DNA of 64,000 nucleotides from Burhinus oedicnemus (lineage: Eukaryota; Chordata; Aves; Charadriiformes; Burhinidae), in NCBI GenBank assembly GCA_008921705.1, contig VFFE01007192.1:1813271-1877270 (forward strand), given 5' to 3'. Of the stretch, positions 37,024-49,517 are shown in pieces. A program made the position numbers and the translations under genes. Under the pieces are notes generated by a model. That model saw only the letters and a list, made by a program, of their open reading frames with translations, had not been told where the DNA came from and did not search any database. How positions within the stretch are numbered: position 1 is the stretch's first letter; each line of letters begins with the position of its first letter.

Positions 37024-40000
37024 GAGTTGCATGTGAAGAAACGGGAGATTTTGCTACATTTGGTTTTGTTTGATATTGTGCTGTATCTGTTTAATCATTA
37101 TGGCATACTTAATCTTTGCTATGTCAACTAAACAGTGTATTCATAGCTGTAGTTAAATTCCTGGAAAAAGTGTTCTGTGAGCTTCAGCTTTATTATATCA
37201 TAGTAACGCCTGACAGCATCATGGTAGGTAAGGTCTGTTTGTGTTTCTGATTTAGTTTTTATGAGAGTGTTTGACTCTTTTTATTAGCACATTTTGAGCT
37301 GATATGCAGTATTTGTAGTCTCCTAAGTTTGAGAAACATGCTTTAGATTTATTTATGTATTTTTTTTAGCTAATGAAATCTTGGACACCAAAATTTCCTT
37401 TGAAGTTCACTTTTACAACTAATGACACCTGAGAATATTCTTTTAATCAGGGCTATCTTATATTTATCAGACTTTGGTACCCAGTAGTTCTGGAAATTCA
37501 TATATATTTTGTTCACTGATTTTTGTTATTGAAATAAGAAAACGAAAGGTAATTGTCTGTCTTAGTAACTTTATTTTTAAACAATTCTTTAGCTTCCAGC
37601 ACTGGAAGGTCTGTAACCTGTTCTAAACCTTGTTCTGTTTAAATAAAAATCTGATGTTTAGTTCTTCTTGACCAATTTTTCCTGCTGACTTTTTTTTTTT
37701 CTAGTCAAGGGCATGTTTTGGTGTTTGCATCTCTCCCAAATTCTCTGGGATTGTCCAGATGTTATCGGATGCTTCCATGGCCCGCAGGTAGCGGGCAATT
37801 CATTGTCAAGTTACAACGTTATTGTAACATGTCAGTTTTTCATGATATTAAAAATTGGTCTGAAGCACCAATATATCCTTCCAGACAAACTGGGAACATG
37901 AACCTCCAAAGGAGAGAGCCCATGAGGTCTTTTGTCTCCTATAGCTATGCAAAGTGTTCACATAGAAGGGTGAGCCAAAGGCTTGTTTACAAAAAGAAGT
38001 CATTCTAGTGTAACTTGTTGAAATTAGCACAGAAATTACAGAAGCGTTTTTGTATAAAAACTATACACTTTTGTGAAGTTCTTCCTTTTTCCAGTCATGT
38101 AAAATTATTGGGAAATTTTGATACTAAAAAATGTCCCTACAGACGTTTGTTTTGATTTGTCCCTACGTACAGTTTTGATTCAGCATAAATATTCAGTGAC
38201 AGCACTCATGGAGGTGGGCTCACTAAATTAAAAGAACTAAATTAAAACAAAATAAAACAAAACAAAATGAAACAAACCCACCACTGCGTACAACGTGGTA
38301 TGAAGAGAGCGTGGTTCAAACACAGTTTCTTTGCTTTCTGTGAGCTAGCTACAACTTTGCTGTCATTTGCAGTGAGGGTGAAATGAGTTATACTGCACCA
38401 TGATGATGTGTGATGGAGAGTAAAGATGGGATGCTGTAATCTGGGGGGGGAAAAGGGTGGTTCTTTCTCCAGTCATAGAGACAAATGCAGGTTGTGATGT
38501 CCCTGGTCAGCAGATAAAATCACTGCATAGCTGAGGATGTCTAAATCTTTCAGTGAATTTGGAGGGGAGGTCCATAGGGCTACTTATGGATCCAAAAGGA
38601 CAGAGCACTGGCTCTGTCCAGTTTATGGGACATCTTTTTTGTTTTTTGGTACATTCTGGCACAGAACCAGGGAATTCTAGCTCCAAACAGGACCCTGTGG
38701 TTTTTTGGAGTATCTTTCAAGATTTTGTGCTCTTGGTGCCCTGATAAAAGGAACATACCTTGGGCTGGTGCAGGACTGCCATGCTTAGTGCATCCTGTCT
38801 GCCCAGTACCACAGTGGGTTAAAGCTAACCTTTGCCAGACACTTCTGTTGACAGCAGTGGCGTGGTTGTGTTAATCTGGGGGGGGTTTAATCAAGCTTCA
38901 AGTCCTGATGTCCTGTCCTGGTGGTGCTTGGGTGGGAGGTGAGATGGGTCCCATGCAGAGGGGTGGCTCAGTTGTCTGTACCTCACCTGGGCTCTGCAGG
39001 TGTTGCTCAGGCTGTTGACTCGTTCTCTGCTGAAGGAAACTTACTGATTGGGTACCAGCCTTTTATTTTTGATGCCTTAAGATAACCTGTAACAGAGATA
39101 CTTAACGAGTTGTTACTTACTTTGAGGAAGGCATGTTTCATCCTTAGTCAGGCGTAGTAAGCAGTAAATGTCAGCTGGTGCTTGCCTCCTGTGTGATGTG
39201 CACTGTGCTACTGTCACTCCGAATGCTGTCTTTTGAAACTGGGAATACTTCCATGCTGTCTGTTTTAAGTTTTAAGTTTCTTAGAATGGGTAGAAGCAAA
39301 TAAGATGGTTTCCGTACCTCTGCAGTAGCACCTCTTTACCATTGCTTTTCTGCTTTGAGGACAATCATTGAGCCTTAAGCAGAAAGGGGAAAAGTTGGCA
39401 AAAGTTCTTCAGTGCACAGTGAAGAAACTGCACTTCCACAAGTCTGTTTAATGGTTCTCTCTAGGACATGAAAGAAAACAACCTCAAGTTATGAGCTGTC
39501 ACTGAAGTGTTGAAACCTTACCTATGCAATTCTTGAGCATTACCGCTTGTACACATACTTTGAAGGATTGGTAGCTGCTATACCTACTTGCCTGTGCAAA
39601 ATGTGATGTATAACATCTTTTTTGTTGATATGCTTACAACATGAAAATGATTGCTGAGTCGCTTTTTATGGTGTTGCTGGTGATTCAGGAAAGGGTGGAA
39701 GAGGCGTTTGAATATTGCTTCCTCCTCCCCCAGTGAGTTTTCAAAGTAATTCACCAAGAATTTGAAAAAACAGTGGTCTGAGTGAGTTGGAAAGCTCTGG
39801 TTCTTTTTGATAATGCCTCTCAGACTGTAAATAAAAGCTGCTATTATGTGACGGTATAAACAGTATGCTTTGAGACTTTGTATTAAGAAACAAATGAGAA
39901 CAAAACCTCACATTGTGTTATCAGATAACTTCTTAAAAGAATTAGTCTCTGTGTTTGTTTTCAGCCGATTGTATATTCAGTAGGTAAATCTTAAAAGTTT

Positions 40001-40328
40001 AGAATATCATGTGTACATATGTTGAATTAATGTAACTCTTCATCCAGGAGGGATTATTCTACCAGAAAAGCATTTAATAACAGTGCAATTGGTTTATACT
40101 TAGTCTTGTCAGAGACAAATTAGCCACAAACTTCCTTCCTTAATTCTCCCACAGAAAGTTTCCGGTCGATTGTATTCTAGGTTTTTAACTTAAAATTAGA
40201 TGAAAAAGCAATGAACTGTGTTGGTGCCAACTGTTTTGCCACTAGTTTTAATACAATAAATGTCTCTTGTTTAATTTTTAAGAGGTTGCCTTGAGCTGAT
40301 GTTGTCTTTACTTTTTTCTCCATGACAG

Positions 40329-40449
40329 CTGTAACTCTACGAGGAGACAGTGGTAGAAGATCGGAGAGGAGAGCCAGGCGAGTTTCAGCATGTCTCTCAG
40401 ATCATTCACTGGCTAGTGACAGTGGCGTGTTTGAAGCTTTAAGCAAAAG
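40329..40449 (+). CDS. WWC3: WWC3 exon i: DSGV segment
   Basis: Encodes residues 474 (split) to 514 (split), including VTLRGDSGRRSERRARRVSA and CLSDHSLASDSGVFEALSKR. The SA-[LV]SD-S-A-DSGV-EA pattern is conserved in all WWC proteins upstream of the C2 domain; the preceding Arg-rich stretch with RRVS fits a basophilic kinase site. The acceptor is ttttctccatgacag. The donor is gtcagg at 40450, a C at +3 making it weaker than average, but exon j continues correctly as Arg-Asn-Glu-Asp. Confidence 0.93.
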
Positions 40450-41213
40450 GTCAGGTGTATTAATGCATAGTAAGCTGGAAATATTCCTGTTCTACCACAT
40501 GGTCCAAAAGAATTAGTTGTAAATTTCTGAATACGCTTTCAAAATTGCTAATTCTTAGTAATGTAAGAATATCAGGTTGTATGTGTTAAAGGAAAGAAGC
40601 TTTTTACATGCAGTTCCACTGTCATCTTCACAAGTCCTTTTTGCTTTATTGTCTCTAACATTTTAACACCATATACTTTTCCCTTGAAAGACAGTTTTCT
40701 CAGTTTCTTAGTCATAAATCAGTAATTTTATTTCAGCCATCTATAACAAAATAAAATTACACACAGCGTGACTCAAAATTCTAAGTAGTATGTGATAAAA
40801 GTATAACTGCAAGGAAGAAATATGAACTGCTGAAAATCTAATAATGTGTAGATTGACCAAGTGATTGAAGTATGGGTAAAGCTGTGGTTACTTTATACAA
40901 TTGTTTTAACACAATAAACAGTAATTGGGAAGAAGATAAGGTTGAGAGGATGCTAAAGAGAAATAGAAGGCAGAATAAATATTAAAATAAACTAAATATC
41001 TTGAAAGAGATATTCTAAAACCTCAATTTTTAAAATTGTGAATTACTACTTTTATGTGTTTTTAAATAGATATATCAATTCCTTCTATAGTACCAGTCCC
41101 TCCTGTATTACTAAACAATTGCTTATATCCCAAATCACAAAGCAAATGTTCATTTCATTATGTTTTAACAGCTTAGGTCAGTATGTAGTTTACAGTACTT
41201 TCTGTTCCTGCAG
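40450..41213. other. Intron i-j
   Basis: A short AT-rich intron of about 760 bases with no recognisable element; it ends in tctgttcctgcag. Confidence 0.85.
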
Positions 41214-41288
41214 GAATGAAGATCTGGAAGAGCCTGTTTATGGTGATGCTGCCAGTAATGAAGAACCGCAAATACATGTTGGATTTCT
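41214..41288 (+). CDS. WWC3: WWC3 exon j: entry into C2 domain
   Basis: Encodes residues 514 (split) to 539 (split), including NEDLEEPVYGDAASNEEPQI and HVGFL. The acidic stretch precedes the first C2 beta strand (QIHVG), as in WWC3. The donor is gtgagc at 41289; reading on without splicing meets a TGA at once, so splicing is needed. The split CT is completed by G from exon k to Leu. Confidence 0.92.
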
Positions 41289-42341
41289 GTGAGCAGCATT
41301 ACTCCTCTTTCTCCCTGTCAACTCAGGAGGAATTGCTTACTAGTTTTGTTGGGTTTGGTTTTTAACTTTTTAATAAACTTAACTGCAGTAGATAGTTTTA
41401 AGAAGCTTCTGAACTGAAAGCCAAAGTTTAGTGGATGTACGATTAGTCAGTCACATGCTACTTTGTGCTGGGGATGTGCCTTAACCATGGTTCATTCAGT
41501 GTCCTTTTGATGCTGCTGATAAAAGGGCCTTCATTACTTCTTTCAGTAGCGTTTATTTTCATTGTCTGGGCCATTAGTGTGAGTATGGATATAGGGATAT
41601 GTCTCTCTGAGTGAGATCTTTTTATGCCATATAAAGAAGGGTTACCTTAGGAAAGTCACACATGAAGAGACACAAATACAGTTCCCAAATACAGCTTTGA
41701 AATCCTGTGCTTAGGGCATGCTATTGTTAGTCCTGGGAGTAGCGTGGGGAAGGGCAGATTATAGCAGTCCAAAGCAGGATGTTGTATCTTAGACAGCCCC
41801 TCAGAATCAACTCTACCTCTTGGAAAATTAATTCCCAAGCCCAGGAGTTCTCGAATTTCAACCAGGCTTGTTAGTTCCATTTCAAAATTCATGCTGATGT
41901 GAGAGAGTAGAGTTTTTTTGGGTTTTTTTGCTAACATTAACCCATGAAAATAATGCAGACTGATTTTTCTAATTTAACTGATGTGTTGTTACATATGTGT
42001 GCGCACACACACATATGGTGTAACTGTTTAAACCAAGGAATGTATTTTACAAAACCTATTCGCTATCAAGAGTCACAGTAGGGAATATTATTCTTTTCAA
42101 ATTGAGTAATGTTTAATTCTCTTAGTTCTGATAACTTTGTTACTGTAGCTAATATTATTAATAATGTTCTGTTATCAGAGTGTGGTATCTGTAATTCTTT
42201 TGATCCAAACTGATTTGTGTCAGACTTGTTTACCGGCAAAAGGTGCGTTTACGTTCTTTAAAAGTCTTTTTAGTCTTTCATCTCTGCCTCTTAAGCAAGG
42301 TATTGAGGCTTGGTGACTAATACAAGAAATTTATTTTCCAG
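41289..42341. other. Intron j-k
   Basis: About 1.05 kb. The only notable element is an alternating purine-pyrimidine inverted repeat at 41992-42017. An antisense frame at 41656-41937 has no recognised similarity. Confidence 0.8.
41992..42017. repeat. Alternating purine-pyrimidine inverted repeat
   Basis: CATATGTGTG and CACACATATG arms with a CGCACA spacer; all 26 bases alternate pyrimidine/purine except where AT steps occur, a potential Z-DNA or cruciform site. Confidence 0.8.
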
Positions 42342-42428
42342 GCATGATAGTGGAAGCGAATGTCTGTTAGTCCATGTACTACAGCTGAAGAACTTTACTA
42401 CTCTAGTTGTTAAAGAAAACTGCAAAAT
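42342..42428 (+). CDS. WWC3: WWC3 exon k: C2 domain, first strands
   Basis: Encodes residues 539 (split) to 568 (split), including HDSGSECLLVHVLQLKNFTT and LVVKENCK. The LLVHVLQLKN strand is the typical C2 hydrophobic core strand and is nearly identical to mammalian WWC3 as remembered. It is too short for a standard open-frame search and was found by looking for the missing piece between exons j and l. The acceptor is ttattttccag and the donor gtaagc at 42429. Entry and exit phases are the same. Confidence 0.9.
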
Positions 42429-42894
42429 GTAAGCTTAAATTTCACCCAAAGTCTGATCATTGCTTATTCTGTGCCACAGTCATAAATACTATAAATATAT
42501 TTGCTTTCATGCAAAATTAAGCCATTTTTGGAGAAGATGGTATGTCTTAGCTTACAAGATGAAAGGGTTAATTTTATGGACACAAAGTGTCCCTTGTGTA
42601 GAACCTCTTGTCATAATGGTAAGGTAACTAGCGTAGTCTGTAATGACCCATGTTCTTATGTGTTTATTATGCACAGGAAATTTTGTTCAAAAACATGAAA
42701 GTAATGCTTCCATCACCCCATGCCTTCTGGCCAAAAAGCTGTCTACATTATTTGCAGTATTCCAGAAATATTATTTCCTGTGCAACTTCTCTACAGCTTA
42801 TCTGTGATGTATCCCAGAATGAGCTTAGTGTAATTTTCTCAAATTCCTCTCTTAATCATTGATCAGTAAGAGAGATACCTTGCCGTTTATCTTA

Positions 42895-42995
42895 AAGAAA
42901 AAAAAAAATAAATCCAAAAAATCCAAAAAACCAAAACCAAACAAAGGGTGGGGGGGACCCCAACATGCAAACAACAACAACAACAAAAAAACCCA
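42895..42995. repeat. A/C-rich tract with G7 run
   Basis: A-rich with AAATCCAAAAAA steps, then GGGTGGGGGGGACCCC, then CAACAACAACAACAAAAAAA. Confidence 0.85.
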
Positions 42996-44152
42996 ACCAG
43001 GACATCTGCAGACTTGTAGCCATTACAGCTCTCCTTGAATATCTGTGAAACACCTTCTGAAGAGAATTCTAACACAAATACAAGCTGGGAATCAGTGCAA
43101 ACAATTGAATTTTTTAACCTGTGGCAGCCTGTGCTACTTTTTCAAATTCCATTTTGCATTATATGGAACATTGCTTAGTTTATTCTAATAAGTGTTTCTT
43201 AAACAATGGCAATGTTGCCATAAAATACAGTCTTATCTAGTGATATGTATCTTAATATATTTTAATGAAATTTGACCCATGAAAATTGTTGATCCTTATC
43301 TCTAGGAGAGGTTGGTTGAAAACTGTGGAAAATGAAGGTGTAATAACATTGCGTTGTGAAATAAGTAATTCTGTGGGAGTTGTTAAATTGACATACATCT
43401 CACAGAATGAGTTGATCTTTGTTGAGCACAGTTGATCTTGCTAACCCTGCAAACCTCTAGTGGAAATGCTTCGTATAGGTCAGTGCGTCAGTGTTGGTCT
43501 TTTGCTTTGTTTTCAGTCTGACTGTAAGGGCATGCGATAGGGAAAAAATATGAGTATTGAGTCGTACTCAACCGTGTTGCCTTGTGATTAGAAAAAGAAA
43601 TAAGCATCATCTGAAGAAAGTAAAGTATCGTCACTAAGGAGTAAAAAGACTCCAGTGGTTTTGTTTTGTTGGACATTGCCATCAAGGCAATCAGGCGTCT
43701 TAAGTGACTCTCAAAAAGGCAGTTCTGTTCCCCATCTTTCTTAGTTAACTGCTTGGGCTGGAGTCAAGAAATTGCACGGCTGTAGGGTAAATCAATTGAT
43801 TTGATTGGTAAAAAAAGAAGTTTATCTTACCAAAATCAGAAAAATCTTTTGGCCAGTTTAATGAACTCCTCCATACAGCTTTATATTCATTGGCTCAGTT
43901 GCTGGCAGCAGCGGGGAGGAGGCGTCCTGCAGCAGCCAGCGAGCAGAGGAGTCGGATTGCTCCCTTTTTACAGCATATAAAGGTGTTTAGCTGACTGATG
44001 CTACACACATTACAACACTGCAATTCCACCATAGTGAGGTCTTGCAGTTATCCTCTAACCATTTATTTGCCTGTCAGTGTCAGCCCCTCTCTGATGGTGG
44101 CGTAAGAGTTCATGCAGCCATGTAGTCAACTGAAGTGGGCCTCCAAGCTGGA

Positions 44153-44238
44153 TTTTTTTTAATCTTTGAGCCTTTTTTTTGTTTTTGGTTTTGGGTTTGT
44201 TTGGGGTTTTTTGTTTGTTTGTTTGTTTTTTGTTTATG
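44153..44238 (+). repeat. T/G-rich low-complexity tract
   Basis: T8, then TTTTTTTTGTTTTTGGTTTT, GGGTTTGTTTGGGG and GTTT units. Confidence 0.85.
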
Positions 44239-45046
44239 GCTAGGTTAGCTTTTTAACCCAGATAAGTTTTCCAGTCTGGTTCACAACACAGTTGCATGAA
44301 GCTGTTTGCTGGCATGAGGGAAGGTATGGCAAAAAAAAAAAGATACTGCAGGGGCTGGACAAGCAGTCAGGACAGGGAGAACACAGAAACACTTCTCTAA
44401 GTAGATCTGCTGCCTTCTGTCAGATTAAAATGGTTGTGGATTTTGATTTTGGCTTGGAATCTCAAATGAGATGGTACCAGATATTTAAATTTGTTTTTTG
44501 AGATGGCAGATGAATGCAATGATCATAGGCTTTTTTGCCATCCTTTTGGGCTGAGTTTCTTGGGCGAGGGGTGGTATGCTTAGTGGGTGAAAGGAAGAAA
44601 TGGATCAGTGACACTTACGGGGCAATTCAGTTGCCTAAACATAGGCATGTGTTTCCATTTGAAATATCATAGCGTAGCACCTGGCCTCCAGCTGTTGCTG
44701 CTCAGGAAGGCTGTAGCTCTCCCATAGATCCTATGTCATATTTTCTAGCCACATGTAGATGCCTTGGATGCCTCAGGGCATCTCAAGTGCCACTTGGTGC
44801 CTCTGCTTAAGCACCAAGTTAAAAAACCCACAAATTGAGTTTTGGTTAGAAAAAGATAGTGTTTCCAAATCAGCTTTGCAGTTCTTCTGTGTTAAGAATA
44901 CAAAGTAAATTCTGGTGACAAGGAGATTCCAGAGCAGATTCTTAGCGTAGAATTTACACTGATGTTTTTACTTAGCTTGATTTTGAGAAATGCAAAATAG
45001 CTTTCTTTGTCTGAATTGTGCTATTTGTCTATTTTGCTGTTCCCAG

Positions 45047-45239
45047 TCATGTGAGAGTTTATTTGCCACCACTTGAGTCAGGCACACCAACCACTTACTG
45101 CTCTAGAGCTTTGGAATTCCAAACTCCGTTAATATTTAATGAAGTTTTCCGAATCCCCGTGCATTCAAGTGTTTTGAAATTAAAATCACTGCAGCTGTAT
45201 ATCTGTTCAGTTGACCATCAGCAACAAGAAGAACTATTG
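45047..45239 (+). CDS. WWC3: WWC3 exon l: C2 domain core
   Basis: Encodes residues 568 (split) to 632, including HVRVYLPPLESGTPTTYCSR, ALEFQTPLIFNEVFRIPVHS and LKLKSLQLYICSVDHQQQEE. The VRVYLPP strand, the P-L-FNEVFRI strand and the L-L-ICSV strand are the canonical middle of the WWC C2 domain. In WWC1 the C2 domain binds phosphoinositides; residues are similar here, but binding is inferred only. The acceptor is ttgctgttcccag and the donor gtaagt at 45240. Confidence 0.96.
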
Positions 45240-48200
45240 GTAAGTGGTCCTTTTTCTTAAAAGCCCTGTGGTATGGGAGACTAAAGTTGTTAGAGGAATA
45301 ATTTTTCAAGATTAAAAAGAAAAAGTAAAGACTTTGTTTTTCCATAAGAAGTGCTGATAGAATTATATGTTCATGTGTCCGTTTGTTCACATAGGTAAGT
45401 ATGGTTCTGTTAATAAAAAAGCTGTGATTTTTTTAAAAAAGTTGAAATATGTGCTTTTTAGGTTACATAAAGTCTTGGAAATAATTAGCAAAATTAGCAG
45501 ATGTTGAGAATTGGAGCATTTTAAGCAGTGTTGAAAGTAATGTTATCTGTATGGTTATTTACTGTTAGATTGCAGAGGCATGTTGAAAATTGATAGGTTT
45601 ACATTCATTGCTATGGTATTTGGTAGCTAAGGAGTTAATTTTTTATTTAATGTATTTCTAACAAATGTCTGCTTTGGGAAAAGTTGAAAAATCTGGTGTT
45701 GCTAAATTTTGGTGCAAGAGGGAAAGCATTGTGTAAAATTTAAACTTCTCCCCAGAGACTTCATCTGACAGCTTTTAGACTACAGTGTAATCAAGACTTC
45801 TGTTTCTGCATGGCAGTAACATGTGCATGATGAATCAGTATCAGTAAAATAGTTTCCTAATAAAATGATAACAAATACAGCCCCTTGTTGTTATTTAACA
45901 ATGGTGGAAGAAGACTACGATTATATCAATCTCAACTTTGTTGCAGAATAATAGTGGTCCAGGCAGGTTTCTGTTACATCTTTTACTTTAAACTGATTGA
46001 GATATCTGATGTAGGTGCATACAAATAAATATAGCAGTTGTTTAAATAGGTTACATGTTACAGGTTACTGTGTTAACTTCAGATGTGTTAAATGTTAGCT
46101 TCATTTGTCAAATGTAAATATACTTAAATAAATCTGTCTTGGGACTGATGTCCTGGCTATTTTGAAATCAGTGGGCTGTGAGGGGTTTGAATGGGTTAGT
46201 GAAATTTTTTTTTAAGCCTGTCAAAGTAGTTAGGAGGTACAGGCATCTCACTGTCATGCTGGACTATGGATGAGAGGTGTTTATTTGAGGTAATCTGCTC
46301 AAGAGTGCATGTTTTTCAGTCCACCTTTAAAACTAGGTAGTGCCTTACACAAACAGTGGTCTTAATGTTGATGGAAGCAGACCGAAGATCTTGTCTGCAA
46401 TAGGAAGCTTTGTCATTTTGCCCTACAACCTGATGAAAGAAAAAGCATCTCAAGAATGGGCTGGATATATTGGTGTAAGATGCTTTATACTGGTATAGCC
46501 TGTTCCTCTAGGAAGCTAAATAGCTGTTCCAGTGTACAGCATCTTTATACTGACAGAAGTGCATCTAAGTTTAGGGCACTTTTATTTTAACTGCTATTAC
46601 TGAATTAGCAAAAAATTATAGGTCTTCAAGTTATATTGGTAGGAGTGTTTTCTTTCATAGTCTTAGTGTAGTTTTGTCTGAAACATCTTTATCTACAGTA
46701 GTTGGTAACATACTTTAGGGTAAGTTAACAATGTCACTCAAAAAGAGAGAAACAATGCCACAGTTTCTTAAGGTAGGTGCATTGAAATATGTATTTAAAC
46801 ATTATGGTCGTTGCCTTATTTTGCTGTAAATTGAAAATAAGCGTTTTCTCAAACTGAGGAATCACTTGCTACCTCTCTTTGGAACTACTGTTACGGCTTC
46901 TATAATTTTTCTTTCAAAATTTCTTCCACTGAGATTATAGTTGTTTCCATCTATTTAATCGTCCATATAGTTCTGAAGTTCTTGACGACTGCTTTATTTT
47001 CAGTTAGATTATGCCAGCTTAATGCTTTCCTAAATGAGGAAGCCAGGCTGGAGTTTGTCCTAATTTATACAAATATTTGTACATAACAGGGAATGGAAAA
47101 AGAAAAAGGAAAAAAAAAAAAGGAAAGAAATATTCTGGCAAATAGTTCTAAACTTCACTTACATAGGAAAGTAACCCTACTAAACTTGTGAGATGGTCTT
47201 TCCATTCCTTCAACATTTTACTCGTATGTCCTGTCATGCTGAAACATCTTTTTCTGTTTTTCTACAGCTTTCTGAAACTGTGCTTACTTAAGTTGGCTTA
47301 TTTCTTCCCTGGTGGCCTCATCAATGTTAAGATAAGGGAGTTGTTTTTTTCCATGATTAGCATATGTTGCTCATGTTAAAACATCAAAGAAATGTGATTA
47401 CTTTTCTTGCAATCACATGGCATTGCTGTTTCACTCCCAGTTTCTGATCTTTTACAGCCCTGACCAACCAATTATTCCCCATGCCTTAATTTAGTTGAAT
47501 TCTTCTTGAGTGTAATGTCTGTCTTTTTGCATTTTATGTTTTTATTTCAGAACATCTATCCAATTCTTTTAACATCATTGTAAATTCTGATGCTTTTCTC
47601 ATAAATTTTAAAATCCCTCTGTTTGACATCACTGAGAAATTCATAAAAGCTTTTGCTTTTATTCTGCTATCCAAGTTAACAAATGCATCAGAGCAGGCAC
47701 GTGACAGACCACTAGCAGACCTACCTTGGTTTCTTCATCCTTATGAGCAAGCTCCAAATCTTGAGGTGGAGGTGAAATATTAATTAGTCCTTTCAGTACT
47801 GATTATTAATTGGGTTTGATGGTGATTTCCTACCCAATTAGTCATTCACTTTGTAGTAACAGCTTCTTTGGCATGCCTTCTTTAGTGGCTTAATAAATGC
47901 AGTGTGTAGGGCAGTGTCAGACATCTTAAGAGTCGGCATATGTTTTTTCCAATATTGGTGACAGGAAAACAGCTTTCCCCTCTGCCCCTAAAACCAAACC
48001 CAGCATGTCTTAAACATTTTCCAGATCTGATGCAGAAGTGTGAGTAGTTGACACATGTTTCTTTCTTATGCTGTGTCAGAACAAGTAGATAATTAGAAGA
48101 CATCTCTGTTCTATGTATAAAAGAAAAGGCATCTCTGTAGCATTCGGTATACTGACATAAAATGACGTTCTCAGTAACATGTTGTATCCTGATATGACAT

Positions 48201-49349
48201 TCTTTTGTTAGTCTCAAACTTTTCTCCATTGTCCTTTATACACCTGTTTAAACAGAGCCCCAGGGAACATTCATCTTGGAAAAACAATACATGATTTTAA
48301 AAAATTATTATTTTCTAATTAACTCTTTCTTTACCTGCTTAAAGTTGAATGCCATTTCTCTATACATTTCTTACTGCCTTTACAGTTAGAATCATTGCAT
48401 CCAACTATTTGTTTTGTGAGAGATGAAAACAATTTTTACATGATTTTTACAGTTATATAAATGAAAACATTCTTAGCACGTGGTCCATTAGCATGGAAAT
48501 GAACAGGTTGTAGAGATAGCCAGGTAAAGCCAAGAGCAGTAATTAAAGGCTAGCTAATATAAAATCATTGTTAGACCCAGCTAGTGAACTGATTTAAGAA
48601 AACATCAAACAACAAACAAACAAAACAAAACAAGGCATGGGTTTGCTCACAGCTCTTTTTCGTGTAGTCAACACCACTCAGAAGTTTCTTATACGAACAC
48701 TCTCTGCTGGAGTAGGGCTACTTCAAAGTGAGGAATACTTTTAGTGAGAAGCCTTCATTAAACCTGTTTACACATGAATCTGGGAGATGTAAGGATGGCT
48801 TGGAAAGTGGAAAAATGGCTTTATGACCCATTTGATTAACTTATGATATAAATAGGCAGAAAAAAAAAATTGTTTTACAGGGCACTTTTTTCCATTTGGA
48901 AGATGCCTCTGAGGACCAGAGAACAGAAGGGTGTCTCAGAATATAGTTCTCTCAAAAGAAAACAGATTAAAGTAATATTCTAAAGTAATATTAATTTAAG
49001 CAAATATAGAAATCAGATATGTAATTGATAAGGTTTTTAATAAAATTTTAAGAGCTGTCAGCTGTAACAATCGTATCTACAGGAGTCATAGAAATTTTAT
49101 TTTTCAACTTAAAAAAATTGAATATCTGCTCTGATCCTTTCTAGTAGTAAGCAAGAGGCAGGAAATTCAGTACCTTAGACATCATAACACAACAGAACAA
49201 AACCATCTCTTTTTAAGAGGGACTATTAGTATTTGATAAAGTGAGGGTTTTTTACATTAGAAGTAAAATACTCTTTAAATGAGAATAGGTCTATCCTGCA
49301 GTGTATGTTTATCTTGTTGTGGTCAATGGTTTTTTTTGTTTGGTTACAG
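45240..49349. other. Intron l-m
   Basis: About 4.1 kb. It is AT-rich and contains a probable ancient CR1/L3-like LINE remnant at about 47470-47960 (antisense, listed separately), an A-run near 47110 and an A/C-rich tract near 48600-48634. No exon was recognised. Confidence 0.7.
47470..47960 (-). mobile_element. Probable ancient CR1/L3-like LINE remnant
   Basis: On the plus strand the order of short segments resembles an antisense CR1/L3 reverse-transcriptase region as I remember it: a TTTGACATCACTGAGAAATT-like stretch, then GCATCAGAGCAGGCACGTGA with ACAGACCACTAG, then TTTGTAGTAAC and finally GTAGGGCAGTGTCAGACATC. On the minus strand the last part reads roughly as the family's KAFDTVPH segment. 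It is strongly decayed, with no usable frame, and its limits are approximate. It could also be chance similarity. Confidence 0.38.
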
Positions 49350-49517
49350 GGCATTGCTCAGATAAACCTGACTGATGCGGAGAGTTCTGGTGAGATGCAG
49401 CTTCATTGGTATTCTGTTCAGATCTTCACTGGTTCCGACCCCCAAAGAGCAAAGAACAAAAGCCAGTGTGAAGAAAGTGTTCCGCAGTCTTCTGGAAATG
49501 TAACTACAGTTAAAACC
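49350..49517 (+). CDS. WWC3: WWC3 exon m: last C2 strands and linker
   Basis: Encodes residues 633-688, starting GIAQINLTDAESSGEMQLHW and YSVQIFTGSD, which complete the C2 domain, then a polar linker ending TTVKT. The acceptor is gtttggttacag. Two in-frame donors are possible: gtaact at 49500 and gtatgg at 49518. I chose the second because it has G at +5 and because the final Thr before Asp-Ala-Val-Thr agrees with mammalian WWC3 as remembered. Without splicing the frame closes at a TGA ten bases later. Confidence 0.87.

Larger units (their letters stand above)
34052..40328. other. Intron h-i
   Basis: About 6.3 kb. It contains A/C-rich tracts (34196-34235, 34962-34993, 38225-38280), T/G-rich tracts (35985-36038, 36969-37023), a two-copy 18-bp direct repeat at 34894-34929 and G-runs near 36285, 38442 and 38880. 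A 159-codon antisense frame at 34412-34891 has no recognised similarity. No transposon was recognised. Confidence 0.75.
42429..45046. other. Intron k-l
   Basis: About 2.6 kb. It has an A/C-rich tract containing a G7 run at 42895-42995, a GC-rich patch with an ATTGG and a TATAAAGG near 43885-43985, and a T/G-rich tract near 44153-44238. No exon or transposon was recognised. Confidence 0.75.

Noticed and set aside
49500..49505. Alternative exon m donor gtaact
   Set aside because: It lacks G at +5 and would remove the terminal Thr that agrees with mammalian WWC3 as remembered; kept only as a possible minor site.
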